A stretch of DNA of 64,000 nucleotides from Rubripirellula amarantea (GTDB taxonomy: Bacteria > Planctomycetota > Planctomycetia > Pirellulales > Pirellulaceae): NCBI RefSeq assembly GCF_007859865.1, contig NZ_SJPI01000001.1, forward strand, positions 1,054,001-1,118,000, in the 5' to 3' direction. The notes beneath the pieces are model-generated. The model had not been told where the DNA came from. It did no database searches and saw only the letters and a list, made by a program, of their open reading frames with translations. Shown here in pieces: positions 36,154 to 45,406 of the stretch; within the stretch, counting starts at the first letter, position 1; the number at the start of each line of letters is the position of its first letter. Made by a program: the position numbers and the translations under genes.

Positions 36154-37643
36154 TACACTGCCTCCCCGAACGAGGCGGGACGTTTCTTATGGTGATCTGT
36201 AACGGATTGGTATGCTGCACCAGCGAATATTAAACGAGCTTCTTCTAACGCCGGAGCTTGCAATTGGATCGCCAATGGCAATCCGCTGGCGTCAAATCCC
36301 GATGGCATCGATAAGGCCGGGATACCGGCCAAGTTCGCACCCGTGGTAAATAGGTCGCAAAGGTACATCTGCAGCGGATCGTCAACCTTGTCCCCCAGTT
36401 TGAAAGCAGGGGTAGGCGCAACGGGCCCGAGCAACAAGTCCACTTGTGAAAAGGCTGCGTCATAGTCGCTCTTAATCAAGCGACGAACTTTCAAGGCCTT
36501 GTTGTAATAGTCGTCGGCATAGCCTTCGCTAAGTGCATACGTTCCGATCATGATTCGCCGTTTGACTTCCGCACCAAACCCTTCGGCACGACTGCGGCAG
36601 TACGTCGTCACCAACGGCCCCAGATCAGCATCGGTGGCAATGTCTGCGGCGCGGTGTCCATAGTGAGCACCGTCATACCTAGACAAGTTGCTGCTGGCTT
36701 CACTTGGTGCAATCACGTAGTAGGTTGGCACCCAGTATTCGCTGTGAGGCAAATCAACTTCGATGATTTCGGCTCCCGCTTCAACAAATACCTTGGCGGC
36801 CTCCTCGACGGACTTGCGTACGGAATCTTCGATTCCTTCCACCGACATCGTTTGCCGCAAGATACCAATCTTAAGACCGCGAAGATCCTTCGAAGCCAAA
36901 GCGTGAGTGTACGATCCCACATCGTGCTTCAGCGAAGTTGAATCACGATGATCATGTCCTGCGATCGCATGCATCACAGGCGCGATATCGGCAACGGACC
37001 AACCCAGCGGACCGACCTGATCAAGACTACTGGCGAATGCGATCAGACCATAACGACTAACGCGACCGTAGGTGGGTTTCATCCCCGTCACCCCACACAT
37101 CGCAGCGGGTTGGCGGATCGAACCACCGGTGTCCGTTCCCAGGCTGGCGGGCACCATGCCGGCCGCAACGCAGGCCGCGGCACCACCGCTACTACCACCG
37201 GGAATCCGAGTCGTATCCCATGGGTTTCGTGTGATTCCGAAGGCGCTGTTTTCAGTTGACGCTCCCATCGCGAATTCATCCATGTTGGACTTTCCGATGA
37301 TCACCGCATCGGCAGCTCGCAATTTTTCCACCACGCCTGCGTCGTAGGGTGGTCGAAAGTCCTTGAGCATCTTTGATGAACACGTGGTAGGCATGTCACG
37401 AGTGCAAAGCACATCTTTGACTGCAACCGGCACTCCAGCGAGCGGTCCGAGCGGTTCGCCAGCAGAACGCTTGCGGTCAATTTCCGCTGCCGCGGCGAGC
37501 GAAAGTTCTCGGTTCGTATGGGTAAATGCGTTGATCGTTGCATCAACGGCAGCGATGCGGTCAAGTGCGGCGGTGACGATCGCGACGGCAGACAATTCGC
37601 CTTCAGCCTGCAATCGGAGTATTTCGGGGACAGAATCAAGCAT
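36153..37643 (-). CDS. gatA: Asp/Glu-tRNA amidotransferase subunit A
   Basis: A 496-residue amidase-signature enzyme that releases ammonia from glutamine for tRNA transamidation. The Ser-cisSer-Lys triad is visible as the lysine in GVPVAVKDV and the serines in PGGSSGGAAA. The start MLDSVPEILRLQAEGELS at 37643 is typical; an ATG seven codons earlier is possible. It is the first gene of the gatA-gatB unit. Confidence 0.97.
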   Translation of the reverse strand: MLDSVPEILRLQAEGELSAVAIVTAALDRIAAVDATINAFTHTNRELSLAAAAEIDRKRSAGEPLGPLAGVPVAVKDVLCTRDMPTTCSSKMLKDFRPPYDAGVVEKLRAADAVIIGKSNMDEFAMGASTENSAFGITRNPWDTTRIPGGSSGGAAACVAAGMVPASLGTDTGGSIRQPAAMCGVTGMKPTYGRVSRYGLIAFASSLDQVGPLGWSVADIAPVMHAIAGHDHRDSTSLKHDVGSYTHALASKDLRGLKIGILRQTMSVEGIEDSVRKSVEEAAKVFVEAGAEIIEVDLPHSEYWVPTYYVIAPSEASSNLSRYDGAHYGHRAADIATDADLGPLVTTYCRSRAEGFGAEVKRRIMIGTYALSEGYADDYYNKALKVRRLIKSDYDAAFSQVDLLLGPVAPTPAFKLGDKVDDPLQMYLCDLFTTGANLAGIPALSMPSGFDASGLPLAIQLQAPALEEARLIFAGAAYQSVTDHHKKRPASFGEAV

Positions 37644-37812
37644 GCAGCAACGCCAGGGGAACACGGTTTCTTGAGATTTGCTGTGATTATCAACAAGTCA
37701 CGTCAATGAGGCTAGACGTGTCGAAACACTAAGTCGACGTGGCATCACAGCATCCAAACGCCCGATTGTCGGCCCAATCGCAGCAAATACTTGCGGCTAT
37801 TGGAAACCAGTC

Positions 37813-39240
37813 CTAGGCGTGTCGTTTCAAAGAAAGTGTCGCGACGCATCCGGCGGGACCGCCTGCCAGCGTGATATCGGCCTGGTGTAGCCGAGCGATA
37901 CGATAGGCTCGGCACAGCCCCAACCCCAGACCGCGACCAGCTTCGCGACCTGAATAATACGGATCAAACGCGTGCTGGCGAGCTTCGCTCGATAGCCCGG
38001 GCCCGCTATCGGCAACATGAATCCGAACCATGTCACTGTCTTGCACGACGGATACTACAATGGTTCCTTGGCAACCGATTGCATCAACCGCATTGCGAAT
38101 CAGAACTCGCAAAGCCTCGCCAATCATCAACCGATCCACCGTCAGCTCGATGGGATCCTCGGGAAGACTCACTTCCAAGCGAATGGTCTGGCGTTTGGTC
38201 TCTTCACGAAACGAATCGACCACACGACGGATTTCCGCGACGACATCAACGGGCTTCGCCTGAGCCTGAGGCGGATTGGCGTAAAACATCAGGTCCGCGA
38301 TCATTTCATGCGCGCGGTAGACTTGATCAATGATCCGCTGCAAGGTCGCGACTCGCGCGGGATCCTTTTCGTCTTTCTGAAGCTGCTGGGCACGGGTAGA
38401 AATATTGGCCAACGGATTGTTGATCTCGTGAGACAATCCGTAAGCGAGTTGTTTCACCGCACCGAGTTTGTTCTTGTGGAGTCGTTCGTCAAACGATCGT
38501 TCAAGTGATCGATGCTGTTCAACTTGACGAGCAAGTTGCTGAAGCGAATCGCCTTCAACGTCTGCGGACAAAGATTGGACCGCGCCGTTTGTCGGTGCAA
38601 CCACCGTGGGCCATTGTTGTTGCCACGCCACGGGAACCGGCGGTCCGAAAGTTTCCAACCACAACGATGCGTCGTTCATCCACAAATCAACGGGCAAGGT
38701 TCGGAAGTGATCGCTAAGCTTTTGAGTCTGCTTAGCAACGTCGATCTGAGGAGGTTCAAACCCTAAGTACGCGTCCCCATTGGCAAAGCAACCCGTCGCA
38801 TGATCGATCAACCAACGAGCAAGGTCAGTGACCTCAACCTGCGACGCGTCGATGTGGACAGCGCAAAAGATCAACAAAGGTGCATCGCGCTGGATCACCC
38901 CCGACAAGTGATCGACCAATGACCTCGGAATCGCCTGTGATCGCTCTTTAGAAAGCAAAAGGCGAATGATTGCATCAGTCGCATCCAACGATCGTGGTAA
39001 CCACCATCGCTGAGATCCACGCCGGATGCAGGGCAACCACGCCATCGAGTCCGTCCTTTGCGTCATGGCAACGGGGAAGTCGTTTGAAATGGATGACCCA
39101 GGAAAACTCGAAACAGGAATCGCCACAGCGTCATTGCTCGACGCCAATGCAGGAATGAGTTCGCTTCGAACCGAATCGAACGCCATTCCACCATCGCCGT
39201 CGACCACGCTAGGCCCGGTCGGCGGCTTAGGTTTATCCAC
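37813..39240 (-). CDS. Soluble sensor histidine kinase
   Basis: A 475-residue kinase without membrane helices. An unrecognised N-terminal domain (1-225) precedes a coiled region, the phosphoacceptor H271 in GLSHEINNPLANIS, and a HATPase domain with IRNAVDAIG (N box), DSGPG (G1) and RGLGLGLCR (G2). The start is GTG, two bases after the stop of the response regulator, so the pair is translationally coupled. The input signal must be cytoplasmic or carried by a partner; the N-terminal domain gives no clue I can name. Confidence 0.88.
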   Translation of the reverse strand: MDKPKPPTGPSVVDGDGGMAFDSVRSELIPALASSNDAVAIPVSSFPGSSISNDFPVAMTQRTDSMAWLPCIRRGSQRWWLPRSLDATDAIIRLLLSKERSQAIPRSLVDHLSGVIQRDAPLLIFCAVHIDASQVEVTDLARWLIDHATGCFANGDAYLGFEPPQIDVAKQTQKLSDHFRTLPVDLWMNDASLWLETFGPPVPVAWQQQWPTVVAPTNGAVQSLSADVEGDSLQQLARQVEQHRSLERSFDERLHKNKLGAVKQLAYGLSHEINNPLANISTRAQQLQKDEKDPARVATLQRIIDQVYRAHEMIADLMFYANPPQAQAKPVDVVAEIRRVVDSFREETKRQTIRLEVSLPEDPIELTVDRLMIGEALRVLIRNAVDAIGCQGTIVVSVVQDSDMVRIHVADSGPGLSSEARQHAFDPYYSGREAGRGLGLGLCRAYRIARLHQADITLAGGPAGCVATLSLKRHA

Positions 39241-39242
39241 GA

Positions 39243-39830
39243 CTAGTTCGTTACGCCGCGTTCAATTTCCAACAGGTCGCAAGCGCGATTGACTAGATCG
39301 TCAATCGAGAAAGGCTTCTGCATGAAATCGTTGGCGCCGGCAGCCCTAAGTGCGTCGACTTTATTGTGTTCGACCATCCCCGAGATGCACAGGATCTTAA
39401 CCGTGTCCATCGTGGGGTCCGTGCGAACACGTTGGCAAACTTCTTTGCCATTGATATCGGGGAGCATAACGTCGAGCACAACCAAGTCCGGTCGGAACTC
39501 TTTCACACCCATGCCGGCATCAAAACCGTTATTCGCGGTTCGAATATCGAACCGACCGTCACGATCGAATCCGTCTTTCATCAAATCAACGAGATCTTGG
39601 TCGTCATCGACGATCAAGAGTTTCTTCTTTCCGCTTTCAAGAGCATCGGTGGGAATCCCGTTGTCTTTCATGAACAGGTAAAGCTGTTCGCGGGGAATCC
39701 GCCGAAACTTGCTGCCTGGAACGCGAAAGCCCTTCAACGACCCGTTGTCGAAACAACGAATGATTGTTTGCTGGCTGACCTTACAGATCTTCGCCGCTTC
39801 GCCTGTCGTAAATACCGTTTTAGTGGTCAT
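39243..39830 (-). CDS. Response regulator with N-terminal excisionase-type HTH
   Basis: A 195-residue regulator. Residues 5-55 form a MerR/excisionase-like helix-turn-helix (TTGEAAKICKVSQQTIIRC ... GFRVPGSKFRRIPREQL), and residues 68-190 form a receiver with acidic pocket D75-D77, phosphoacceptor D120 (VVLDVMLPD), S150 and K172. The order DNA-binding then receiver is the reverse of most response regulators. The ATG at 39830 begins MTTKTVFTTG; the in-frame extension upstream is not conserved-looking. It is coupled to the downstream kinase. Confidence 0.87.
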   Translation of the reverse strand: MTTKTVFTTGEAAKICKVSQQTIIRCFDNGSLKGFRVPGSKFRRIPREQLYLFMKDNGIPTDALESGKKKLLIVDDDQDLVDLMKDGFDRDGRFDIRTANNGFDAGMGVKEFRPDLVVLDVMLPDINGKEVCQRVRTDPTMDTVKILCISGMVEHNKVDALRAAGANDFMQKPFSIDDLVNRACDLLEIERGVTN

Positions 39831-40487
39831 GGCAGAAACCATCCTCCCTGCATGACTAGCCTTGTCAGAATGAACCGATGCCTTGAATTCACGGGCAACA
39901 GCGACGAGACATTCCCGAAACCGTGCATTGAAACCAAAGCGAACCGTTAGTGAGTGCCGCAAAATTGCTTAGTGCGTTGACTCAAGCGAGTCCGTTAGCG
40001 CTAAGAAAATCGACGAAACATACGGCCGAGAAATCCCACGCATCCGCTGCGCGACGTCCACTCGACCATTCACCAATGGCCCTCCTTTAACAAACTCGCC
40101 GCTCCACCGCACTAGCACATTTCAATGCCAGATTACGTGAAGAACGCAAGCAGCAAGAAGCTCCAAGCCTCTCTGCCTTTCCAAGCTTGCCTCGTCGACG
40201 AATTCTATCGTTTTAACCAACTCGGTCAAGATCGATTCATTCGCCGTAAGTTGTTGCTAATCATTGATTTAAATGAATGCGTCGAGGAAGCGAAGAAAAA
40301 AGCGATGCACCCACTTGGGGTAATCACGCCAAGATAAGCCCGGTGAATTGCGTGACTTCCGCGAATTGCGTTGCGTTCGCGGTTGGGGCAAACCGGAGCA
40401 AGAGTAGAAGAACGACTTCGTCGATGACCAACAAAAATAGAAAGCCGAAATTTGATTTCCCCGATTCGACTTGCCAACTTGCTTTCC
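39831..40487. other. 657-bp intergenic region between mnmG and the response regulator
   Basis: No gene is well supported. A nested inverted repeat lies at 39968-40005: CTTAGTGC pairs with GCGCTAAG (one wobble), enclosing ACTC/GAGT, and includes the palindrome TTAGCGCTAA. A 70-codon frame at 40125-40337 (plus) begins with ATG but lacks a ribosome site and recognisable sequence, so I do not call it. The region probably holds the promoter of the two-component pair on its left side. Confidence 0.4.
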
Positions 40488-42308
40488 CTACTTTGCTTCG
40501 AGGTAGGCCAAAACCAACGCGATGTCGGCGGGTGTGATTCCACTGATCCGTTTGGCTTGGTCCAGACTTAACGGTCGCACCTTACAGAACTTCTCACGCG
40601 CTTCGTTCCGAAGCGCCCTGATTTTGGCGTAGTCGAACGTGGCCGGGATCCGCTTTCCAGCCAACCGCTGAGCCTTCTCGACTTCCATTTTCTGTCGAGA
40701 GATATAGCCCTCGTACTTGATATCAAACAAGCACTGCTGCGCCGCTGAGGATTCGATTGCTTGAAGTTCCGAGTTTACTTGACACATCGTGGACCAATCC
40801 ACCTCGGGCCGACGCAGGTACACATCACCCGGAGTATCCGCGACACGCGTCGCTTTGAGCAATTCAAAGCCACGATCAATATCCGCCAATTTCTTAGCGA
40901 ATCGTTCCCGACGTTCACTGGAAATTAGCCCCAACGAATCTGCTTGCGCGGTGAGTCGGCGATCCGCGTTGTCCTGACGCAGCAGCAAACGATACTCGGC
41001 GCGGCTGGTGAACATTCGATAGGGTTCGTCGGTGCCGGCAGTCACCAAATCGTCAACCAACACGCCGATGTATGCTTGGTCTCGCGATGGCACCCACGTA
41101 GGTTTTCCAGCAACGGTCAGCGCTGCGTTCAGACCGGCAATCAATCCCTGGCCGGCAGCTTCCTCGTAACCGGTCGTGCCGTTGATCTGGCCGGCGAAAA
41201 ACAATCCTTTGACCGACTTGGATTCCAGGTGCGACCACAACTGAGTCGGTGGACAAAAATCGTACTCCACGGCGTATCCATAGCGCATGATCGAGGCATT
41301 TTGGAGTCCTTCGATTCGCTTGAACATCTCATCCTGAACGTCCCGCGGCAAACTCGTCGAGATCCCGTTAACGTAGACCTCTTGGGTGTCATGGCCCTCA
41401 GGTTCCAGGAACAATTGATGTTGAGACTTATCCGCGAAGCGAACCACCTTGTCCTCGATTGACGGACAGTATCTTGGACCTTGTGAATTGATTTGGCCCG
41501 AGTACATCGGCGCGCGATCGAGGTTGGCTCGAATCAACTCGTGAACAGATTCGTTTGTGTAAGTGATGTGACAGGGAACTTGCTCGGTGACCACTTTGTC
41601 AGTCAAGAACGAAAACCCTTGGGGATCATCATCGCCGGGTTGCTCTTCGAGTTTCGAGTAATCGATCGTGCGAGCATTCAAACGGGGCGGCGTCCCGGTT
41701 TTGAAACGTTCCACTTCAAAGCCAAGCCGAGCGAGTGCTCCGCTAATACCCGATGTGGTTCCTTCGCCCCCACGACCGCCGGCTGTCTTGGCTTCACCGG
41801 TGTGCATGATCGCTTGCAGGAACGTGCCGGTCGTAAGCACAATCGTTGGCGCTCGGTACTCGGCGTTGCCACGGACGCGGACACCGGCAACTTGTGGTGA
41901 CTCGCCGCTTTCATCAATGATCAAATCTTCGACCGTCTCTTGCCTCAGGTCGAGGTTGTCTTGCAGTTCAATCCGATGCTTGATGAACTGTTGATAGGCC
42001 TTCTTGTCGGCCTGAGCTCGCGGGCTATGCATCGCCGGGCCCTTGCGCCGGTTGAGCATTCGAAACTGGATGGCCGTGGCGTCGATCGCCTCTCCCATCA
42101 ATCCACCCAGCGCGTCGACCTCGCGGACGATTTGTCCTTTGGCAACGCCGCCGATCGCCGGGTTGCACGACATTTGACCGACGGTGTCAAGGTTCGTGGT
42201 CAACAGAGCCGTTTTGGCTCCGAGCCGAGCCGCAGCAGCAGCGGCTTCCGTCCCGGCGTGCCCAGCACCGATCACGATGACGTCATAGTAATAAAGACAG
42301 GCGTTCAT
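40488..42308 (-). CDS. mnmG: tRNA uridine-5-carboxymethylaminomethyl modification enzyme MnmG
   Basis: A 606-residue FAD enzyme that, with MnmE, modifies the wobble uridine of certain tRNAs. The FAD-binding VIGAGHAGTEAA is at the N-terminus, with the GidA signatures NPAIGGVAKGQIVREVDALGG (split over residues 49-69) and GQINGTTGYEEAAGQG. The C-terminal helical domain ends at the usual place. No mnmE is adjacent. It faces away from the large secreted protein gene, 144 bp apart. Confidence 0.97.
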   Translation of the reverse strand: MNACLYYYDVIVIGAGHAGTEAAAAAARLGAKTALLTTNLDTVGQMSCNPAIGGVAKGQIVREVDALGGLMGEAIDATAIQFRMLNRRKGPAMHSPRAQADKKAYQQFIKHRIELQDNLDLRQETVEDLIIDESGESPQVAGVRVRGNAEYRAPTIVLTTGTFLQAIMHTGEAKTAGGRGGEGTTSGISGALARLGFEVERFKTGTPPRLNARTIDYSKLEEQPGDDDPQGFSFLTDKVVTEQVPCHITYTNESVHELIRANLDRAPMYSGQINSQGPRYCPSIEDKVVRFADKSQHQLFLEPEGHDTQEVYVNGISTSLPRDVQDEMFKRIEGLQNASIMRYGYAVEYDFCPPTQLWSHLESKSVKGLFFAGQINGTTGYEEAAGQGLIAGLNAALTVAGKPTWVPSRDQAYIGVLVDDLVTAGTDEPYRMFTSRAEYRLLLRQDNADRRLTAQADSLGLISSERRERFAKKLADIDRGFELLKATRVADTPGDVYLRRPEVDWSTMCQVNSELQAIESSAAQQCLFDIKYEGYISRQKMEVEKAQRLAGKRIPATFDYAKIRALRNEAREKFCKVRPLSLDQAKRISGITPADIALVLAYLEAK

Positions 42309-42452
42309 ATTTTTTCTTTAGTTTGCATCGTTAAACGTCGAAGCCGATTTGAGGTGGAGTCGATCGATGCGGAATTTCTTGTTCCGCATCTGTTTCACAC
42401 GTTTCTCAATGTGCTTGACGTATTATCCGCAGTTCTCAGTCGAAGTATCACG

Positions 42453-44558
42453 ATGCAAATGGCGGGCAAGAAGAGTCAATCTGGACTCCGCAGACGTTTT
42501 TCGAAAATCCTTAGAGACTCCCTCGGGATTCGCGGGAATATTCGCGAACGCCTTCTCTGGGCCGCAGCACCGTTTTTGTTGGTCCCCATGCTGATAGACA
42601 CTGCGTCGGCTGTCGAGGTGAGCAACCCCGATTCGACCGTTACCAGCGGCAGTACAACCGCGAACACCACCCATGCTCCTATTCGACCAGGACAGTCGGC
42701 GGCCCCCGTCGCTAAGCCCAGCCCCGACAGCTTCATCCTAGGCGCAAAATCGTTTTCCATCCCGTTCACGGTAAACGACCAACCTAATGGACCGGTGAAC
42801 GTCCACCTGTACGTCGCCGATCCAGCCTCGGATTCTCAACAATGGCGTTGGGTAGCAGCGAAAACCTCGAAGAACGGGAAACCGCAAGAATTCGAATTCG
42901 TTGCTGACCGTGACGGCGAATACTGGTTTGCGACTTGGACCACCGAGGCCAAGACAAGCCAAGCTCAACCACCGGCTCACGATCTTCAACCTGGCCAAAT
43001 CCAACCCCAGCGAAAGATCTTTGTCGACACGACTGAACCGCGAATCGAGTTGTCGGTGGACTCCGACGGCGATGGACGAGTGGCTGTGTTTGCAACGATC
43101 GACGACGCGACCGATATTTCAGACATTACGATCCGGTACATTACCGATCGAATGCAGCAGTGGGCTGACATCGATTCGGCTCTGCTCAAGAAAGCCGGCG
43201 CCGTTCACTTTTCGACCCAGGACGACTGGGACCAATTGTCGGTTCGCATGGTCGCCCGCGACAAAGCTGGCAATCAAAGTGTTGCCGATAGGATGATTCG
43301 CAAGCCTCGTATCGCCGAGGCACCTGGGCCCCGCTATGCCGATGCCTCCTTGTCGCCGATCTATGGCAACGCTCAACCGGCCTACCCTCGCCAGTTCGCC
43401 GACGCAGTCCCGCAAGGATTCGCCAGCGGTGCGATGGCTGGTTACGGCTATGCTCCAAACGCCATGGCAAACCCTTACCGCGGCGCGATGAACAATTTAT
43501 CGTCCACGCGTACAAGCGCACCTGTGGGGCTTCCCGCTGGACTTCCCACACGGCCGGTCGCGCAATCGAACCCTGCGATTGAAACCCTGCCGCCACCAGC
43601 AACACTCGAACAGATCAGTAACGGCTTTGGTTTGACGAGTCCACAGCAGGCCAGTCCTCATCCGCCGCTGCCGGAAACCATTCCGGCGCCCGCCCCATCG
43701 GTTGATCCGCAATCCCGTTCGGAACAACCCAAGGCACCTGAGCTTAGTCGTCAACGATCTCGCTCAGTTCAAGAGGCGATGCGGCCTTTGTCTGAACGCA
43801 GTGTGGTGCCACCGAAGTACAGCAGCAACGAAGACGAAACTGGAAGTGCCAGCGATCGCAACGTCGCCAATCGTCCGTCCGTGCAATCACCATCACCGAA
43901 CTTGCGATCCCAGGTGCTATCGCGCGTACCCGTGCGTTTTAGTGACAGCGAACGATTCAGCTTGGACTATGTCCTCGAAGCCGTCGGCAGCCAAGGCGTC
44001 GAGGCAATTGAACTCTACGGCAGCATCGATGAAGGTGCCTCTTGGAAACTTTGGGGACGCGATCCCGACAAATCAAGTCCCTTTGATATTGAAACACGTG
44101 AAGAAGGCGTATTCAGTTATCGCATCGTCGTTGTCGGCAGCAGCGGCTTGACCAGCGCACGACCGCTCGCAGGCGATCTTCCGGACATCGTTGTCGTTGT
44201 CGACAAACAGGCACCTGAAGTTCGAATTAGCGGAGCCCGTTACGGACAAGGGGATCGCGTCGGGTCACTTGTAATTCAATACGAGTGCGACGACTCGAAT
44301 TTGAAAGAGCGTCCGATTGCATTGTCGTACAGCGAAAGCGTCGATGGTCCCTGGACCACTATCGCCGGCGGCTTGCGGAACGATGGCGACTACGCGTGGC
44401 CTGCCGATCCTGGTTTGCCGCGTGCGTTCTACTTACGACTCGACGCGACCGATAAAGCTGGCAATGTCGGAACGTACATTCTTGACACACCGATTGACGC
44501 GCAAGGCCTTGCACCTCGAGCCCGCATCCGTGGATTCCAGACCCTTTCAGGTTCCTAG
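42453..44558 (+). CDS. Large secreted protein with two Ig-like domains
   Basis: A 701-residue protein with a long n-region and signal peptide ending near TASA (about residue 53). A first beta-sandwich (about 80-290) ends in VDTTEPRIELSVDSDGDGR and MVARDKAGNQS; a Pro/Ala/Gln-rich low-complexity linker follows (about 290-485); a second beta domain includes VDKQAPEVRISG and RLDATDKAGNVG. The DKAGN motifs are typical of Ig-like folds in surface proteins. I recognise no enzyme. The start at 42453 is chosen because the frame upstream runs antisense into mnmG. Confidence 0.72.
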   Translation: MQMAGKKSQSGLRRRFSKILRDSLGIRGNIRERLLWAAAPFLLVPMLIDTASAVEVSNPDSTVTSGSTTANTTHAPIRPGQSAAPVAKPSPDSFILGAKSFSIPFTVNDQPNGPVNVHLYVADPASDSQQWRWVAAKTSKNGKPQEFEFVADRDGEYWFATWTTEAKTSQAQPPAHDLQPGQIQPQRKIFVDTTEPRIELSVDSDGDGRVAVFATIDDATDISDITIRYITDRMQQWADIDSALLKKAGAVHFSTQDDWDQLSVRMVARDKAGNQSVADRMIRKPRIAEAPGPRYADASLSPIYGNAQPAYPRQFADAVPQGFASGAMAGYGYAPNAMANPYRGAMNNLSSTRTSAPVGLPAGLPTRPVAQSNPAIETLPPPATLEQISNGFGLTSPQQASPHPPLPETIPAPAPSVDPQSRSEQPKAPELSRQRSRSVQEAMRPLSERSVVPPKYSSNEDETGSASDRNVANRPSVQSPSPNLRSQVLSRVPVRFSDSERFSLDYVLEAVGSQGVEAIELYGSIDEGASWKLWGRDPDKSSPFDIETREEGVFSYRIVVVGSSGLTSARPLAGDLPDIVVVVDKQAPEVRISGARYGQGDRVGSLVIQYECDDSNLKERPIALSYSESVDGPWTTIAGGLRNDGDYAWPADPGLPRAFYLRLDATDKAGNVGTYILDTPIDAQGLAPRARIRGFQTLSGS

Positions 44559-44559
44559 T

Positions 44560-45378
44560 TCACTTGGAACCCAGGGCTTTCAAGACTTCGTTGTGCAGTT
44601 TGCCATTCGTGCCAACTCCATCACCACCACGGCACGTTACAACGCCCTTCCAATCGGTGAATGTCCCACCCGCTTCGACAATTATCGGAAGGATCGCAGC
44701 GACGTCCCAGGCATTACAAATTGGGTCGACCATGATATCGGCGCGACCGGTGGCAACCATCAGGTAACCATAGCCATCACCCCAAGACCGGGTAATAAAC
44801 GCTGATGATTCAAGGGACTCGTACCCTGACTTGGCACCTCGCTGTGCAAACGAATCCACTTGGCTCACCACGAACACGGCTTCGTCAATACTTGTCTTAT
44901 TGGAAACACGAGCCGCTTGCCACGAAGCATCGCAAACGCGAACCCAGCTTCCATGCCCCATCGCCGCCACGATGATTTCATTCAGTGCGGGAATGAAAAT
45001 CACGCCCCCCAGAGGTTCGCCTTTCCACTCCAAAGCCAGCAAGGTCGAGTACAACGGCACGCCGCAGATGAACGACTTCGTTCCGTCGATTGGGTCAACG
45101 ACCCAGCGATAGTCACTTGAGCCTGATTTTTCAGCGAACTCTTCCCCCTGCATGGTATCCGTGGGAAATCGTTCGGTGATCAAGTCACGAACCAATTGCT
45201 CTGCTTCGCGGTCCGCGATCGTCACCGGCGACGCGTCACTCTTTGCATCGAAGGTCAATTCCGGATTGCGGAAGTATTTCAAAGTATGAGCCCCGGCTGC
45301 GGTGGCAACTTCAATCATTGCAGCCAAGCGACCTTCATGCAGATCTTGCCATTGGCTGGGATCACGTTGCGTGTTCAT
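44560..45378 (-). CDS. Inositol monophosphatase family, likely histidinol-phosphatase HisN
   Basis: A 272-residue metal-dependent phosphatase. Motifs are the Glu in GEEFAEK, the metal site DPIDGTKSF and the C-terminal WDVAAILPIIVEAGG. The region around residues 35-60 (KSDASPVTIADREAEQ) resembles the histidinol-phosphate phosphatase branch. The his operon here encodes a single-function HisB, so an independent phosphatase is needed and this is a plausible candidate. Its stop lies one base from the converging secreted-protein gene. It follows lspA by 28 bp. Confidence 0.82.
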   Translation of the reverse strand: MNTQRDPSQWQDLHEGRLAAMIEVATAAGAHTLKYFRNPELTFDAKSDASPVTIADREAEQLVRDLITERFPTDTMQGEEFAEKSGSSDYRWVVDPIDGTKSFICGVPLYSTLLALEWKGEPLGGVIFIPALNEIIVAAMGHGSWVRVCDASWQAARVSNKTSIDEAVFVVSQVDSFAQRGAKSGYESLESSAFITRSWGDGYGYLMVATGRADIMVDPICNAWDVAAILPIIVEAGGTFTDWKGVVTCRGGDGVGTNGKLHNEVLKALGSK

Positions 45379-45406
45379 GGTTAGATTCCTTGTTCCCGTC
45401 GCGGTT

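Noticed and set aside
40125-40337. 70-codon plus-strand frame in the mnmG/response-regulator gap
   Set aside because: No ribosome site, no recognisable sequence and no partner gene; chance frame in a 657-bp gap is the simpler reading.
41940-42452. In-frame 171-codon extension of the secreted protein gene
   Set aside because: It runs antisense through the 5' end of mnmG, reads as His/Arg-rich nonsense, and a proper signal peptide begins only at 42453.
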